NCBI GenBank assembly: GCA_035568375.1
Contig: DATMOG010000096.1
Coordinates: 1 to 59,690, forward strand
DNA: 59,690 bases
Source of the DNA: JACDET01 sp035568375
Lineage (GTDB): Bacteria > Patescibacteriota > Microgenomatia > Levybacterales > UBA12049
Reading direction: 5' to 3'
Shown one piece after another: positions 1 through 6,780 of the stretch. The notes below the pieces were generated by a model. That model was not told the origin of the DNA, made no database searches, and saw only the letters and a program-made list of their open reading frames with translations. Every line of letters starts with the position of its first letter. Position 1 is the stretch's first letter. Both the position numbers and the translations under genes were made by a program.

Positions 1-76
1 AACATTTATATGTAACAAAAGATTGAGATATAAAAAGAAGTCTAAAATGAATAAACTAAGATGAAGTATTAAAGTA

Positions 77-343
77 TTAATAGTGTTTATTTTCATATTT
101 ATCTCCTTTTTGATTTTTATTTTTTATTTGTGATATGAGCATTTCTCTTTTGGTAAAAAGTGATTGTGCAGGAGCAGGAGCATTATTCACAAAGTCTTTT
201 TCCAACAGAATACATTTATCCGCGTCAGAAAGGACAAAAAGAAAATGGCGAGGATAATCTTCTATTACGTCAATAAGTCGTATGTTATTAGTAAGTAGGA
301 AAGAACAAAGTAAAATATTGTCTGACTTGAAAAGATTTTCCAT
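77..343 (-). CDS. DUF5659-like small protein
   Basis: 88 residues, function unknown. The body reads like DUF5659, a short domain common in CPR genomes: an N-terminal 'LCSFLLTNNIRLID' strand-helix unit, a central hydrophobic strand 'RHFLFVLSD', and a C-terminal 'APAQSLFTKREMLISQI' helix. A second member lies at 5462-5698, where the matching C-terminal element is 'VNARTYYEAITRLKNRI'. It is the last of three minus-strand genes (XRE regulator, 237-residue unknown, this gene) separated by under 100 bases, so co-transcription is possible. The highly charged last 15 residues look dispensable. Family assignment is from pattern memory, not a search. Confidence 0.6.
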   Translation of the reverse strand: MENLFKSDNILLCSFLLTNNIRLIDVIEDYPRHFLFVLSDADKCILLEKDFVNNAPAPAQSLFTKREMLISQIKNKNQKGDKYENKHY

Positions 344-421
344 ATAAATTTCTATTTGTTATCTTAAAAGACTGTATTAGCCTATCATGGGGAATGTAAT
401 TTTGTTGTAGCGTATAAGGAG

Positions 422-1135
422 TTACTTATCGACTAGATTCAGATGACCGAATTGTTGCTCAAAATCACTTATAATATTTCTTGCATTATCGGGTTCAATT
501 TTTCCGTATTTTTTTTCAAATGTTGGATAATCAGGATGAAAGAAAACCTGTACAGATGAAGATTTTAGGTACGTCTTGTCATATTTGATTCCCTTTGCTA
601 GATCTCTTTCTGTTTCAAGAAACATCTCATAAAGTTTTGCATTTCTTTCAAATATATATTTTTCAAATACATTTCTTTTTTTACCTGGTTGCTTTTCAAG
701 TTTAAAACAGATCCAGTTATATAAATCATCAAAATCTTCTTTCGTAAAAGGTGTGTCCTTTGTAAGTTTTATTTCAATGTGCAATTGGTTTTTATTATAT
801 GAATAAGAGTAAGGTAATGGATTAGTTATTGGCCATAATTGTATATTTAGAAAAATTTTTAATTTTAAAGCATTATTTAATTGTTCATTATTTGGGTCAA
901 GGTTGAAGGATTGCAATATGTCTTCTATAAATTCAATTTCTGTTAATTCTGTATTATATAATTTATCGAATTTCCATTTTTGATATTCTTCCATATTTGA
1001 AAAAAGTTCTTTAGGAACTGGACAACCAACCTTTGAAAATTCATCAAACATTAATTTAACTTTATTTTTAAATTTAGAAGTAACGAAAATTATTTGCACA
1101 TTTTTTTGATCTTTATCAAAAAGTATTCTTGTCAT
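422..1135 (-). CDS. hypothetical protein, 237 aa
   Basis: I do not recognise this family. The protein is soluble, has no signal peptide or membrane segment, and is rich in Lys, Glu and aromatic residues. The middle (about residues 75-150) alternates helices with 'IEIKLTKDTPFTKEDFDDLY', followed by a basic 'KQPGKKRNVFEKYIFERN' stretch. It sits between the XRE-like regulator (1225-1446) and the DUF5659 gene (77-343) on the same strand, so it may belong to a small regulated accessory unit. Codon use is AT-rich like its neighbours. The ATG at 1135 is the only reasonable start. Confidence 0.6.
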   Translation of the reverse strand: MTRILFDKDQKNVQIIFVTSKFKNKVKLMFDEFSKVGCPVPKELFSNMEEYQKWKFDKLYNTELTEIEFIEDILQSFNLDPNNEQLNNALKLKIFLNIQLWPITNPLPYSYSYNKNQLHIEIKLTKDTPFTKEDFDDLYNWICFKLEKQPGKKRNVFEKYIFERNAKLYEMFLETERDLAKGIKYDKTYLKSSSVQVFFHPDYPTFEKKYGKIEPDNARNIISDFEQQFGHLNLVDK

Positions 1136-1224
1136 ATTTATTTCTATTTTTGTAGAATTTTTATACTTAGAAGATATTATATTGCACTCAATTTATTGTC
1201 AATACTGAATGGAGACAGGAGAAT

Positions 1225-1446
1225 TTAAAAGGGGAAGAGTTCTTGAACTTTTACTTTTAATACTTTTGCAATCTTATCCATTACTTTTAGCGATGGAGCT
1301 TTTCTTCCTTGCTCAATATGCCCCATATGTGTCCGACTGATGTTAATTCTTTCAGCGAGTTCTTCTTGAGTTAATTCTCTTTCTTTTCTTAACTTTTGGA
1401 TTCTCTTTCCAAGACGTTCTTTTGATGGCTTTAGTCCAAATGGCAT
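1225..1446 (-). CDS. XRE/Cro-type helix-turn-helix regulator
   Basis: 73 residues, essentially one HTH_3 domain. Residues 12-67 give the classic five-helix pattern: 'LGKRIQKLRKERELTQEELA' as helices 1-2, 'INISRTHMGHIEQGRKAPS' as the recognition helix region, then 'LKVMDKIAKVLKVKVQELF'. Such small stand-alone Cro/C-type proteins bind short palindromes and often regulate themselves. The gene is divergent from the membrane-anchored protein at 1562, and a 7+7 bp inverted repeat lies over that gene's promoter (1542-1562), a natural operator candidate. The domain call is secure; the regulatory target is inference. Confidence 0.9.
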   Translation of the reverse strand: MPFGLKPSKERLGKRIQKLRKERELTQEELAERINISRTHMGHIEQGRKAPSLKVMDKIAKVLKVKVQELFPF

Positions 1447-1516
1447 AAAGTGATTATTGATAGCTTTGAGCTATACTACCACTAGCTAAAAGCGAGCATT
1501 TGAAGCTAATTTATCC

Positions 1517-1545
1517 TTGACTTTATTTTGGTATTCGTTTATAAT
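1517..1545 (+). promoter_or_regulatory. sigma-70-like promoter
   Basis: TTGACT at 1517-1522 and TATAAT at 1540-1545 with a 17-base spacer, a near-consensus promoter. The predicted transcript start is around 1552, about ten bases before the ATG at 1562, so the mRNA would be nearly leaderless. This promoter overlaps a possible earlier in-frame start, which argues for the ATG at 1562. Confidence 0.75.
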
Positions 1546-1562
1546 ACTGACTTATAGTATTA
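1542..1562. promoter_or_regulatory. palindromic operator candidate
   Basis: TAATACT (1542-1548) and AGTATTA (1556-1562) form a perfect 7-bp inverted repeat with a 7-base spacer. It covers the -10 box, the predicted transcript start and the first base of the start codon of the 1562 gene. A divergent XRE-type regulator begins about 100 bases away. The right half, TTATAGTATT (1552-1561), recurs twice upstream of the 6211 operon. Confidence 0.45.
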
Positions 1563-2128
1563 TGGCTAGACAAAATAAAACAGATTTAAAAAACTGGATT
1601 GCAGAACATAAATTCTATGTAGGCATAGGGGTTTTTGTACTTGTGGTTGCTACTCTTAACGCAAATAGCAAAAGTAGTATTACAAATAATTCTACTCCAA
1701 CATCACAAGAACAAACGCAATCAATTTCAAACACGCCTACTCTACCGAAAGATCCTTGTAGACAATATATGGGGACGCAAATGTATGTAGATTGTGAAAA
1801 TGTCGGAGATGCAATGAATAAAGGACAACTGTTGAAATATCCACTAAAGGCAAAAGTTACTTTTGATAGTACTGCTTTATATATAACAAACGAAGATACT
1901 CAAAAATGGGAGGGATGCGGAGCAACTGTTAACGAACAAAACCCTGAGGGAGATAATTTTACATCTGACGGTTTTGACATAAATCCGGGTCAGACAGAAT
2001 CTATTGGTTGGGGTAATTTTGCGAACGCGGAGCAAGCACGATTTAATTATTTTCAAAAGAAACCACAAACTATAGATTTAGAATGCGCCGTCGGTAATCA
2101 AAATCATAGATCGCTATTTACACTCTAA
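1562..2128 (+). CDS. membrane-anchored extracytoplasmic protein
   Basis: 188 residues, family not recognised. After a short basic N-terminus there is one hydrophobic segment (about residues 18-35, 'YVGIGVFVLVVATLNA'). A Ser/Thr/Gln-rich linker (about 38-60) follows, then a globular domain with four Cys ('PCRQYMG', 'VDCENVG', 'WEGCGATVN', 'DLECAVG') that could form two disulfides. It is most likely N-terminally anchored with the domain outside. An in-frame start 45 bases earlier exists but lies inside the promoter, so 1562 is preferred. DsbA/DsbB homologues elsewhere in the window fit disulfide-bonded exported proteins. Confidence 0.7.
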   Translation: MARQNKTDLKNWIAEHKFYVGIGVFVLVVATLNANSKSSITNNSTPTSQEQTQSISNTPTLPKDPCRQYMGTQMYVDCENVGDAMNKGQLLKYPLKAKVTFDSTALYITNEDTQKWEGCGATVNEQNPEGDNFTSDGFDINPGQTESIGWGNFANAEQARFNYFQKKPQTIDLECAVGNQNHRSLFTL

Positions 2129-2142
2129 TTGAGACTTTCCTT

Positions 2143-2345
2143 TTAAGCCCCTGCTGCCTTGAGGTACTCCAAAAATTCTATCGAAACTCTCTAATAATCA
2201 TAAGAGTTAGCCTCGCTGAAAATTACTAGCAGCCTTGTAATAGTTTCTGGAGTAATACAATTTGACTACCATTTGAAAAATACAGCGTTTTACTCACACA
2301 TGCAAATTTCTCTTGTCATAGCCAAACTGGTGACGTGTGGCAGCT
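2143..2345 (-). pseudogene. decayed C-terminal coding relic
   Basis: This 312-base gap has no intact gene. On the minus strand one frame reads 'ITPETITRLLVIFSEANSY', a stop, then 'VSIEFLEYLKAAGA' ending at TAA (2143-2145). It looks like protein sequence broken by in-frame stops. Parent gene unknown. The repeat copy at 2378-2417 lies just upstream of it on the same strand, so both may come from one decayed gene. Weak evidence. Confidence 0.3.
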
Positions 2346-2377
2346 ATACATACACATTACAGCGATTGATTTATGCC

Positions 2378-2417
2378 TGTAAAAAGTTTAAACTCTGTCT
2401 AACTCTGCCAAGTATTT
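2378..2417 (-). repeat. interspersed repeat copy R0
   Basis: Matches the family core TAAAAAGTT-N(~11)-GTC-N(~8)-GCCA found between genes at 9.4-21.1 kb. On the minus strand it reads LAELDRV, a stop, then TFY, against the family pattern LAxLDxxGTFY. It sits just before the 2441 operon and is the leftmost and one of the more degenerate copies. Confidence 0.6.
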
Positions 2418-2440
2418 AAAAATATGTTTACTAATTATTT

Positions 2441-3757
2441 ATGAAAAAGGCACAAAAGGAAATTATTGAAAAAGTAATTCAGCTAAACTTCCGTTCACAT
2501 TATACCGATTTAGTAAATTTTTCTAGAGCCTCATGGAGTTTATCCAGTAGTTTTCTTTCTTCATTGGGAACAATTCAAAAATTATCTCCTAAACAAAGAG
2601 TTGTAATCTTTATGATTGGTAAATCTATGAGATTACTTAGCTCAATAGATACACTTGTTGAAATTGGGTATTGGCCAGAAGCGGAGATATTATTAAGAGC
2701 AATCCTGGAAACGCAACAGTTAATGCTTTACATATTAAAAGATAAAACTAATGAGAGAGCAAAAAAATGGTTAAATAGAGAAAAAGCAACAGAGAGATGG
2801 GATTGGAAAGAAATAACAAAAGAATACGGAAAAACATATGAAACAATGTATTCTAATTTATCTCTTTATCCACATGGTCACATTTTATCGGTACAAAAGT
2901 ATATGAGAATTAAAGATGGAATGCTTTTTGTAGAGAAAGGTTCATTACCCTTGGGCATAGAGCCTCATGGGACGCGGTCTAAAGAAGTATTAGGAACGGC
3001 AGCAATGATAAACGCAGCCATGTGTGAAATCGGGTCATCTCAATTTAACTTGCCAAATGAATGGCACACAGAGCATATACAGCTAGAACAAATGTCTTTT
3101 TGGAAAGAACGACAAAAGAATGTTAAAGAAGCATTAGCTGATTCTGAAAAAAGAAAAATTATTGAAAACATGAGAAAAACAATGAAAAGTTTACATGCTA
3201 ACTTTACCATTGTATTTGTCCATGGATATACAGCATCTCATCTTGCAGATTGGTATCCAACAATTTCTGAAGAGCTTGATAGGCTAGGAATTGATTATGT
3301 TATCCCTGATTTACCAGGAGGCGATACACCACACGTAAACGGTTGGCTAAGTAAATTACATGGAATAGTTAAAAAGATAGATAAACCTCTTATTTTTGTT
3401 GGACATAGTCTTGGGGCGCGAACAGTTCTATTATATCTCGAAAAGTATAAACCTAAAGTAGAGAAAGTGTTTCTTATAGCTGCGTTTGCAAATGACATTG
3501 ATAATGCTAAAAGAAAAGATGGCAAATACTCAACCTTTTTTCAGAATAAAATTGATTTAAAAAATATAAAACCGTTCGTAAAGAAATTTATAGTTATGCA
3601 TTCTGAAGATGATAGTTCTATACCCTACAAACAAGGTAAACAAATAGCAGATGAATTGAATGCAGAGCTTATTACATACAAAGATAGAGATCATTTTAGT
3701 AATCCTAATAATGCATTATTTATTTTAGAACAATTACGAAAAGAGCTAAGATTTTAA
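2441..3757 (+). CDS. DUF5677-like domain fused to alpha/beta hydrolase
   Basis: 438 residues in two parts. Residues 1-250 are all-helical; 'AEILLRAILETQQLMLYILK' (about 81-100) and 'YSNLSLYPHGH' (about 137-147) resemble DUF5677, a HEPN-related helical family. Residues 254-438 are an RBBP9/YdeN-type serine hydrolase: strand and oxyanion 'IVFVHG' (H261-G262), nucleophile elbow GHSLG (Ser323), acid in 'HSEDDSSIP' (Asp390 or Asp391) and catalytic His418 in 'KDRDHF'. The triad looks complete. No signal peptide, so cytoplasmic. It is first in a coupled operon, 4 bases before the next start. The fusion is not one I know; a nucleic-acid or stress-related role is inference. Confidence 0.75.
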   Translation: MKKAQKEIIEKVIQLNFRSHYTDLVNFSRASWSLSSSFLSSLGTIQKLSPKQRVVIFMIGKSMRLLSSIDTLVEIGYWPEAEILLRAILETQQLMLYILKDKTNERAKKWLNREKATERWDWKEITKEYGKTYETMYSNLSLYPHGHILSVQKYMRIKDGMLFVEKGSLPLGIEPHGTRSKEVLGTAAMINAAMCEIGSSQFNLPNEWHTEHIQLEQMSFWKERQKNVKEALADSEKRKIIENMRKTMKSLHANFTIVFVHGYTASHLADWYPTISEELDRLGIDYVIPDLPGGDTPHVNGWLSKLHGIVKKIDKPLIFVGHSLGARTVLLYLEKYKPKVEKVFLIAAFANDIDNAKRKDGKYSTFFQNKIDLKNIKPFVKKFIVMHSEDDSSIPYKQGKQIADELNAELITYKDRDHFSNPNNALFILEQLRKELRF

Positions 3758-3761
3758 TAAA

Positions 3762-5465
3762 ATGACACAAGAAAATATCTTACCTGATTCTAGAATTAAA
3801 ACATTAACCGTAGACGATATAAGACAGTTGCAAGCTATTGCAAAGCAAAAGTTTTTACTTTCAAGTAGTTATTTTTGGCTAACTATTGAAAATTCTCTTG
3901 AAGATGAAAATGCAACAATGCAGGTACATAAATGCACATGCGGGAATATTGTCTTATCATCCCCCCAATATTTAAAAGAGTGTAAAGAAAACTTTTTAAA
4001 ATATCATAGAACTGCATGTTGGCATCTTGAGGGACCTTTAGATTCTATAGAATATCTAACTGCAAATATTAGTAAAAGAGTTGATCATATAGTCTCGCTA
4101 TTAAAAGAGGATGTTTCATTAGCCATGAAGATGGCAGATGGATTATTACCTGTCGATAATTATAGCAATTTTGACTATTCATTATACAAATTAGAATATG
4201 CGGTTTGGATTCAGAGATCAAAATTTGGCAAAAGCTCTCAAGATACATACCGAATTGAATATTTAACCGCATTTGATGCATTAAAGCTAAAAGCTGGTAA
4301 AAAGAACAAGATTGAATATGAAAAACTAAAAAAATATTATACTGATCCCAAAAAAATGAAAGTATTAAGTGAATCTATGCAAACAGCACTTAATAAACAC
4401 TCTGAAGCATTTAATATCCTTGCTGATGAAGCTTATAAAAGAGTTACCCACGCCTTTTCTCCATCAACTAGATCACTTAAAAATTCTAAAAATAATGCTA
4501 TTAGATTAAATAGAGAGTTAATGTTAGATGCGTATCAAGCTTTCTTTGAAATAAAAGAGATCCTGGAAATCATATACAATTTCATAATTGTTATAAATGG
4601 AGGTACTTTCAATCAAAATCCTTTCGATGGCAAACGGATAAACGGAATTTTAATTCTAGATAAAAAAGGACTTATGATTAAAAAAATTTTGGAAGATTCA
4701 AAAGATAGAAAATTAAAATCCATCATCAACAAAGCTTATGATAGTAAATTTAGGAATAATACAGCAGGACATAATGACTATATAGTTAATCCAGAAAAAA
4801 AGGTTATTAAGGTAAAGTCAAAAAAAATTTCATATTCTTTTCAGTATGCTTCTGAAAAAGAAGAGCGCTTAATCGCTTTAATAACATCCCTCATTAGCTC
4901 ACTAATGTTTTCAATACACGATGATAATATTAAAGAATTGTCTTTAATGGGAATTACTACAATATGGCCAAGAACACAGGAAACAGATAAACCACTACCA
5001 GAAATTATGTCGACTCAATTTTGGAGTAATGCCCAGCTGGACAAAAACGGAGAAAATACTAATGCTCTTAGCTTGAAATTCTCTAAGGATCATAAATTTT
5101 TACATTTTAGCCATAATGAATCTATACCTGAGGGTAGTTTTAAATCTACTCCTTCACGACAATTATATGATTGGTTGATTTCAATTAAAGACAAATCAGA
5201 AATTTCTTATGAAAGAATTATAATTGCTCCTAAAACAGAACTTTTTTTATATCTTGCTAAAGGAGAATTAAAAATCGACAAGAACGACTACTTTATCTTA
5301 GGAATGACGCATCATATGTTAAAAGTTAATCAATCAAAGATTAAAAAAATCATAAAACTACTCAAAAAAAAGAATCTACCTGATTTAAATACGAGTACTT
5401 TTGGTCAAGTACTTTCAGCTGTTAAAAATTATAAAGATAAAAAATTAGATCAAGTTAAAATATGA
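3762..5465 (+). CDS. HEPN-motif protein with Cys/His cluster
   Basis: 567 residues, mainly helical and cytoplasmic. An N-terminal CTC (C58, C60), C74, C86 and H88 could bind zinc. The central region has helices flanking 'RNNTAGHND' (R331 to H337). This is R-x5-H, within the R-x(4-6)-H pattern of HEPN RNases, and follows a polar helix 'SIINKAYDSKF'. The C-terminal part (about 420-567) has alternating strands and basic helices and is unrecognised. It starts 4 bases after the hydrolase fusion and overlaps the next gene by 4 bases (ATGA), so the genes are translationally coupled. Toxin-like RNase function is inference; the Arg/His motif alone does not prove it. Confidence 0.65.
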   Translation: MTQENILPDSRIKTLTVDDIRQLQAIAKQKFLLSSSYFWLTIENSLEDENATMQVHKCTCGNIVLSSPQYLKECKENFLKYHRTACWHLEGPLDSIEYLTANISKRVDHIVSLLKEDVSLAMKMADGLLPVDNYSNFDYSLYKLEYAVWIQRSKFGKSSQDTYRIEYLTAFDALKLKAGKKNKIEYEKLKKYYTDPKKMKVLSESMQTALNKHSEAFNILADEAYKRVTHAFSPSTRSLKNSKNNAIRLNRELMLDAYQAFFEIKEILEIIYNFIIVINGGTFNQNPFDGKRINGILILDKKGLMIKKILEDSKDRKLKSIINKAYDSKFRNNTAGHNDYIVNPEKKVIKVKSKKISYSFQYASEKEERLIALITSLISSLMFSIHDDNIKELSLMGITTIWPRTQETDKPLPEIMSTQFWSNAQLDKNGENTNALSLKFSKDHKFLHFSHNESIPEGSFKSTPSRQLYDWLISIKDKSEISYERIIIAPKTELFLYLAKGELKIDKNDYFILGMTHHMLKVNQSKIKKIIKLLKKKNLPDLNTSTFGQVLSAVKNYKDKKLDQVKI

Positions 5466-5698
5466 ATAATACTTATCAAACAAGAGAATTGTCGGAAGCA
5501 GCGGCTCTATTGTTGAACAAACAGCGTTTAGTTGAAATTAAAAGAGAAAAAAAAGTTTGTTGGTTTATATTTGATAACCAAAAAGAATGTGAACGGATAT
5601 CCAATGAGTTCTTTTTTGGAGAACTTATGGTAAATGCGCGTACTTATTATGAAGCAATAACTAGATTAAAAAACAGAATATTTGCACGAAGTAAATGA
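5462..5698 (+). CDS. DUF5659-like small protein
   Basis: 78 residues. The layout is that of DUF5659: 'YQTRELSEAAALLLNKQRLV', a central strand 'VCWFIFDNQKECERISNEFF' and the closing helix 'VNARTYYEAITRLKNRIF'. It is a distant paralogue of the protein at 77-343. ATGA overlaps couple it to the HEPN-motif gene upstream and to the tiny gene downstream. In a defence-type operon a small, acidic-to-neutral partner could be an antitoxin or accessory subunit, but nothing in the sequence demonstrates this. Confidence 0.7.
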   Translation: MNNTYQTRELSEAAALLLNKQRLVEIKREKKVCWFIFDNQKECERISNEFFFGELMVNARTYYEAITRLKNRIFARSK

Positions 5699-5823
5699 CA
5701 ATAGAGAGAGCAAGAAAAATATTAGGCAAAAGAGCAGAAAAACTTACAGATGAGGAAATACAAAAAATATTGAATCTGTTGATCTTAATTGCAAATAAAG
5801 CTATTGATGAAACAGTGAAGTAA
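5695..5823 (+). CDS. 42-residue helical protein
   Basis: A small gene whose ATG overlaps the TGA of the DUF5659 gene (ATGA at 5695-5698), a strong sign of coupled translation. The product begins 'MTIERARKILGKRAEKLTDE' and continues as a second amphipathic helix 'EIQKILNLLILIANKAIDET'. The two-helix form with a basic first half resembles short DNA- or protein-binding partners found beside DUF5659-type genes in CPR genomes. It ends three bases before the convergent GIY-YIG gene. Its position makes it a candidate antitoxin or regulator; this is inference. Confidence 0.65.
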   Translation: MTIERARKILGKRAEKLTDEEIQKILNLLILIANKAIDETVK

Positions 5824-5825
5824 TA

Positions 5826-6092
5826 TCAGAGAGCCTCTATCAAGTGCTTTTTTTGTTGATGAGTCAGTCTTTTTATTTCTGCTTCTCTGTGACAGGCAAA
5901 TTTATTAGTTGTATATTGTTCATAATGTACTAATCTTACCGGTCTTCTCACCTCCGTATATTTAGCACCTCCTGGTAATAGACCGTTATGTTGTTTAATT
6001 CTTCTTTCTATATTATTTGTTTTGCCGGTGTAATAAGATCCATCAGAACACTCTACCATATATGTATAATATGCCGGAAATGTTATACGCAT
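5826..6092 (-). CDS. GIY-YIG nuclease, UPF0213/YhbQ type
   Basis: 88 residues, the usual size for stand-alone YhbQ-like GIY-YIG proteins. Motifs in order: 'YYTYMVECSDGSYYTGKTNN' (the GIY...YIG equivalents as YYTYM and YYTGK), 'IERRIKQHN' with the conserved Arg, 'GAKYT' and 'REAEIKRLTHQQKKHLIE' with the metal-binding Glu. Members of this family cleave structured or single-stranded DNA in some studied cases. It is convergent with the upstream operon (2-base gap) and divergent from the 6211 operon, so it is probably transcribed alone. Confidence 0.9.
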   Translation of the reverse strand: MRITFPAYYTYMVECSDGSYYTGKTNNIERRIKQHNGLLPGGAKYTEVRRPVRLVHYEQYTTNKFACHREAEIKRLTHQQKKHLIEAL

Positions 6093-6156
6093 AGATAAAT
6101 AATATCAATCAAAAGAGTCAACGAAAAGTATCACTTTATTGCAAGCTAAAATAATC

Positions 6157-6193
6157 TTATAGTATTTTAATTTATAGTATTCTCTGCTATAAT
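6157..6193 (+). promoter_or_regulatory. TTATAGTATT direct repeats and -10 box
   Basis: TTATAGTATT occurs at 6157-6166 and 6172-6181, a 15-base period, followed by TATAAT at 6188-6193, 17 bases before the ATG at 6211. The same decamer lies at 1552-1561 beside the XRE regulator. It could be a shared operator; no clear -35 box is seen. Confidence 0.4.
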
Positions 6194-6210
6194 TAGTTCA
6201 ACTTTATATT

Positions 6211-6774
6211 ATGAATTCAAAACAATACGATAAAAGAGAAAAAGTTCTGAGAAAGCTTACTGTTGAGAGAGCTAATCTAGGTAAAGCAGGAGAGTTTCTT
6301 GTTGCGGGGAAATTATTACTTAATGGATTTAACGTTTATAACGGAGCTATAGACGATGGTATTGATCTTGTCGCAAGAAAGAGAAGAAAATTCTACTATA
6401 TTCAGGTAAAAACCTGTCAAGATATAGATTATGATAGCGGGAAGTTTATGGCAAAAATTAATCTTAGTACTTTATCTAAATATCCTCATAAAAATACATT
6501 TGTAGTATTAGTGTTACATTTCTTAGGACCCACAACTTCACTCGATTTTATGGGAGACCACACAAAATATGATCAGGACTATATTGTCTTACCGGTTAAT
6601 AAACTAATTAGTTTTTTTCAAAAAGAAACAGGTGATATAACTTTTCGAATATATTATTCAATACTAATGGATCTACCGCAAAATACTCATTGGATCGCGA
6701 AACTAAAATATAACAAAAGAGAATTAATTTTGGATGATTTTATGCTTGATTCATTTTGGCAAATAGAAATATAG
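6211..6774 (+). CDS. PD-(D/E)XK-like protein, DUF4365-type
   Basis: 187 residues. The core reads 'GKAGEFLVAGKLLLNGFNVY' with Glu28 on the first helix, then 'AIDDGIDLVARK' with Asp52, then 'YYIQVKT' with Gln65-Val-Lys67. This E-D-(E/Q)xK order is the restriction-endonuclease-like fold of DUF4365 and related proteins, probably metal-dependent DNA cleavage or recognition. The C-terminal half is unrecognised. First gene of a four-gene run: the next gene starts 6 bases after its stop. Its promoter carries two copies of TTATAGTATT. Confidence 0.7.
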   Translation: MNSKQYDKREKVLRKLTVERANLGKAGEFLVAGKLLLNGFNVYNGAIDDGIDLVARKRRKFYYIQVKTCQDIDYDSGKFMAKINLSTLSKYPHKNTFVVLVLHFLGPTTSLDFMGDHTKYDQDYIVLPVNKLISFFQKETGDITFRIYYSILMDLPQNTHWIAKLKYNKRELILDDFMLDSFWQIEI

Positions 6775-6780
6775 ATAAAT

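Noticed and set aside
1517..1561. Longer start for the 1562 membrane protein
   Set aside because: The extension lies exactly on a TTGACT-17-TATAAT promoter.
2143..2345. Minus-strand frame reading FGVPQGSRG as a reverse-transcriptase motif
   Set aside because: A frame only a few codons long without any other RT motif; the alternative frame SIEFLEYLKAAGA looks more protein-like.
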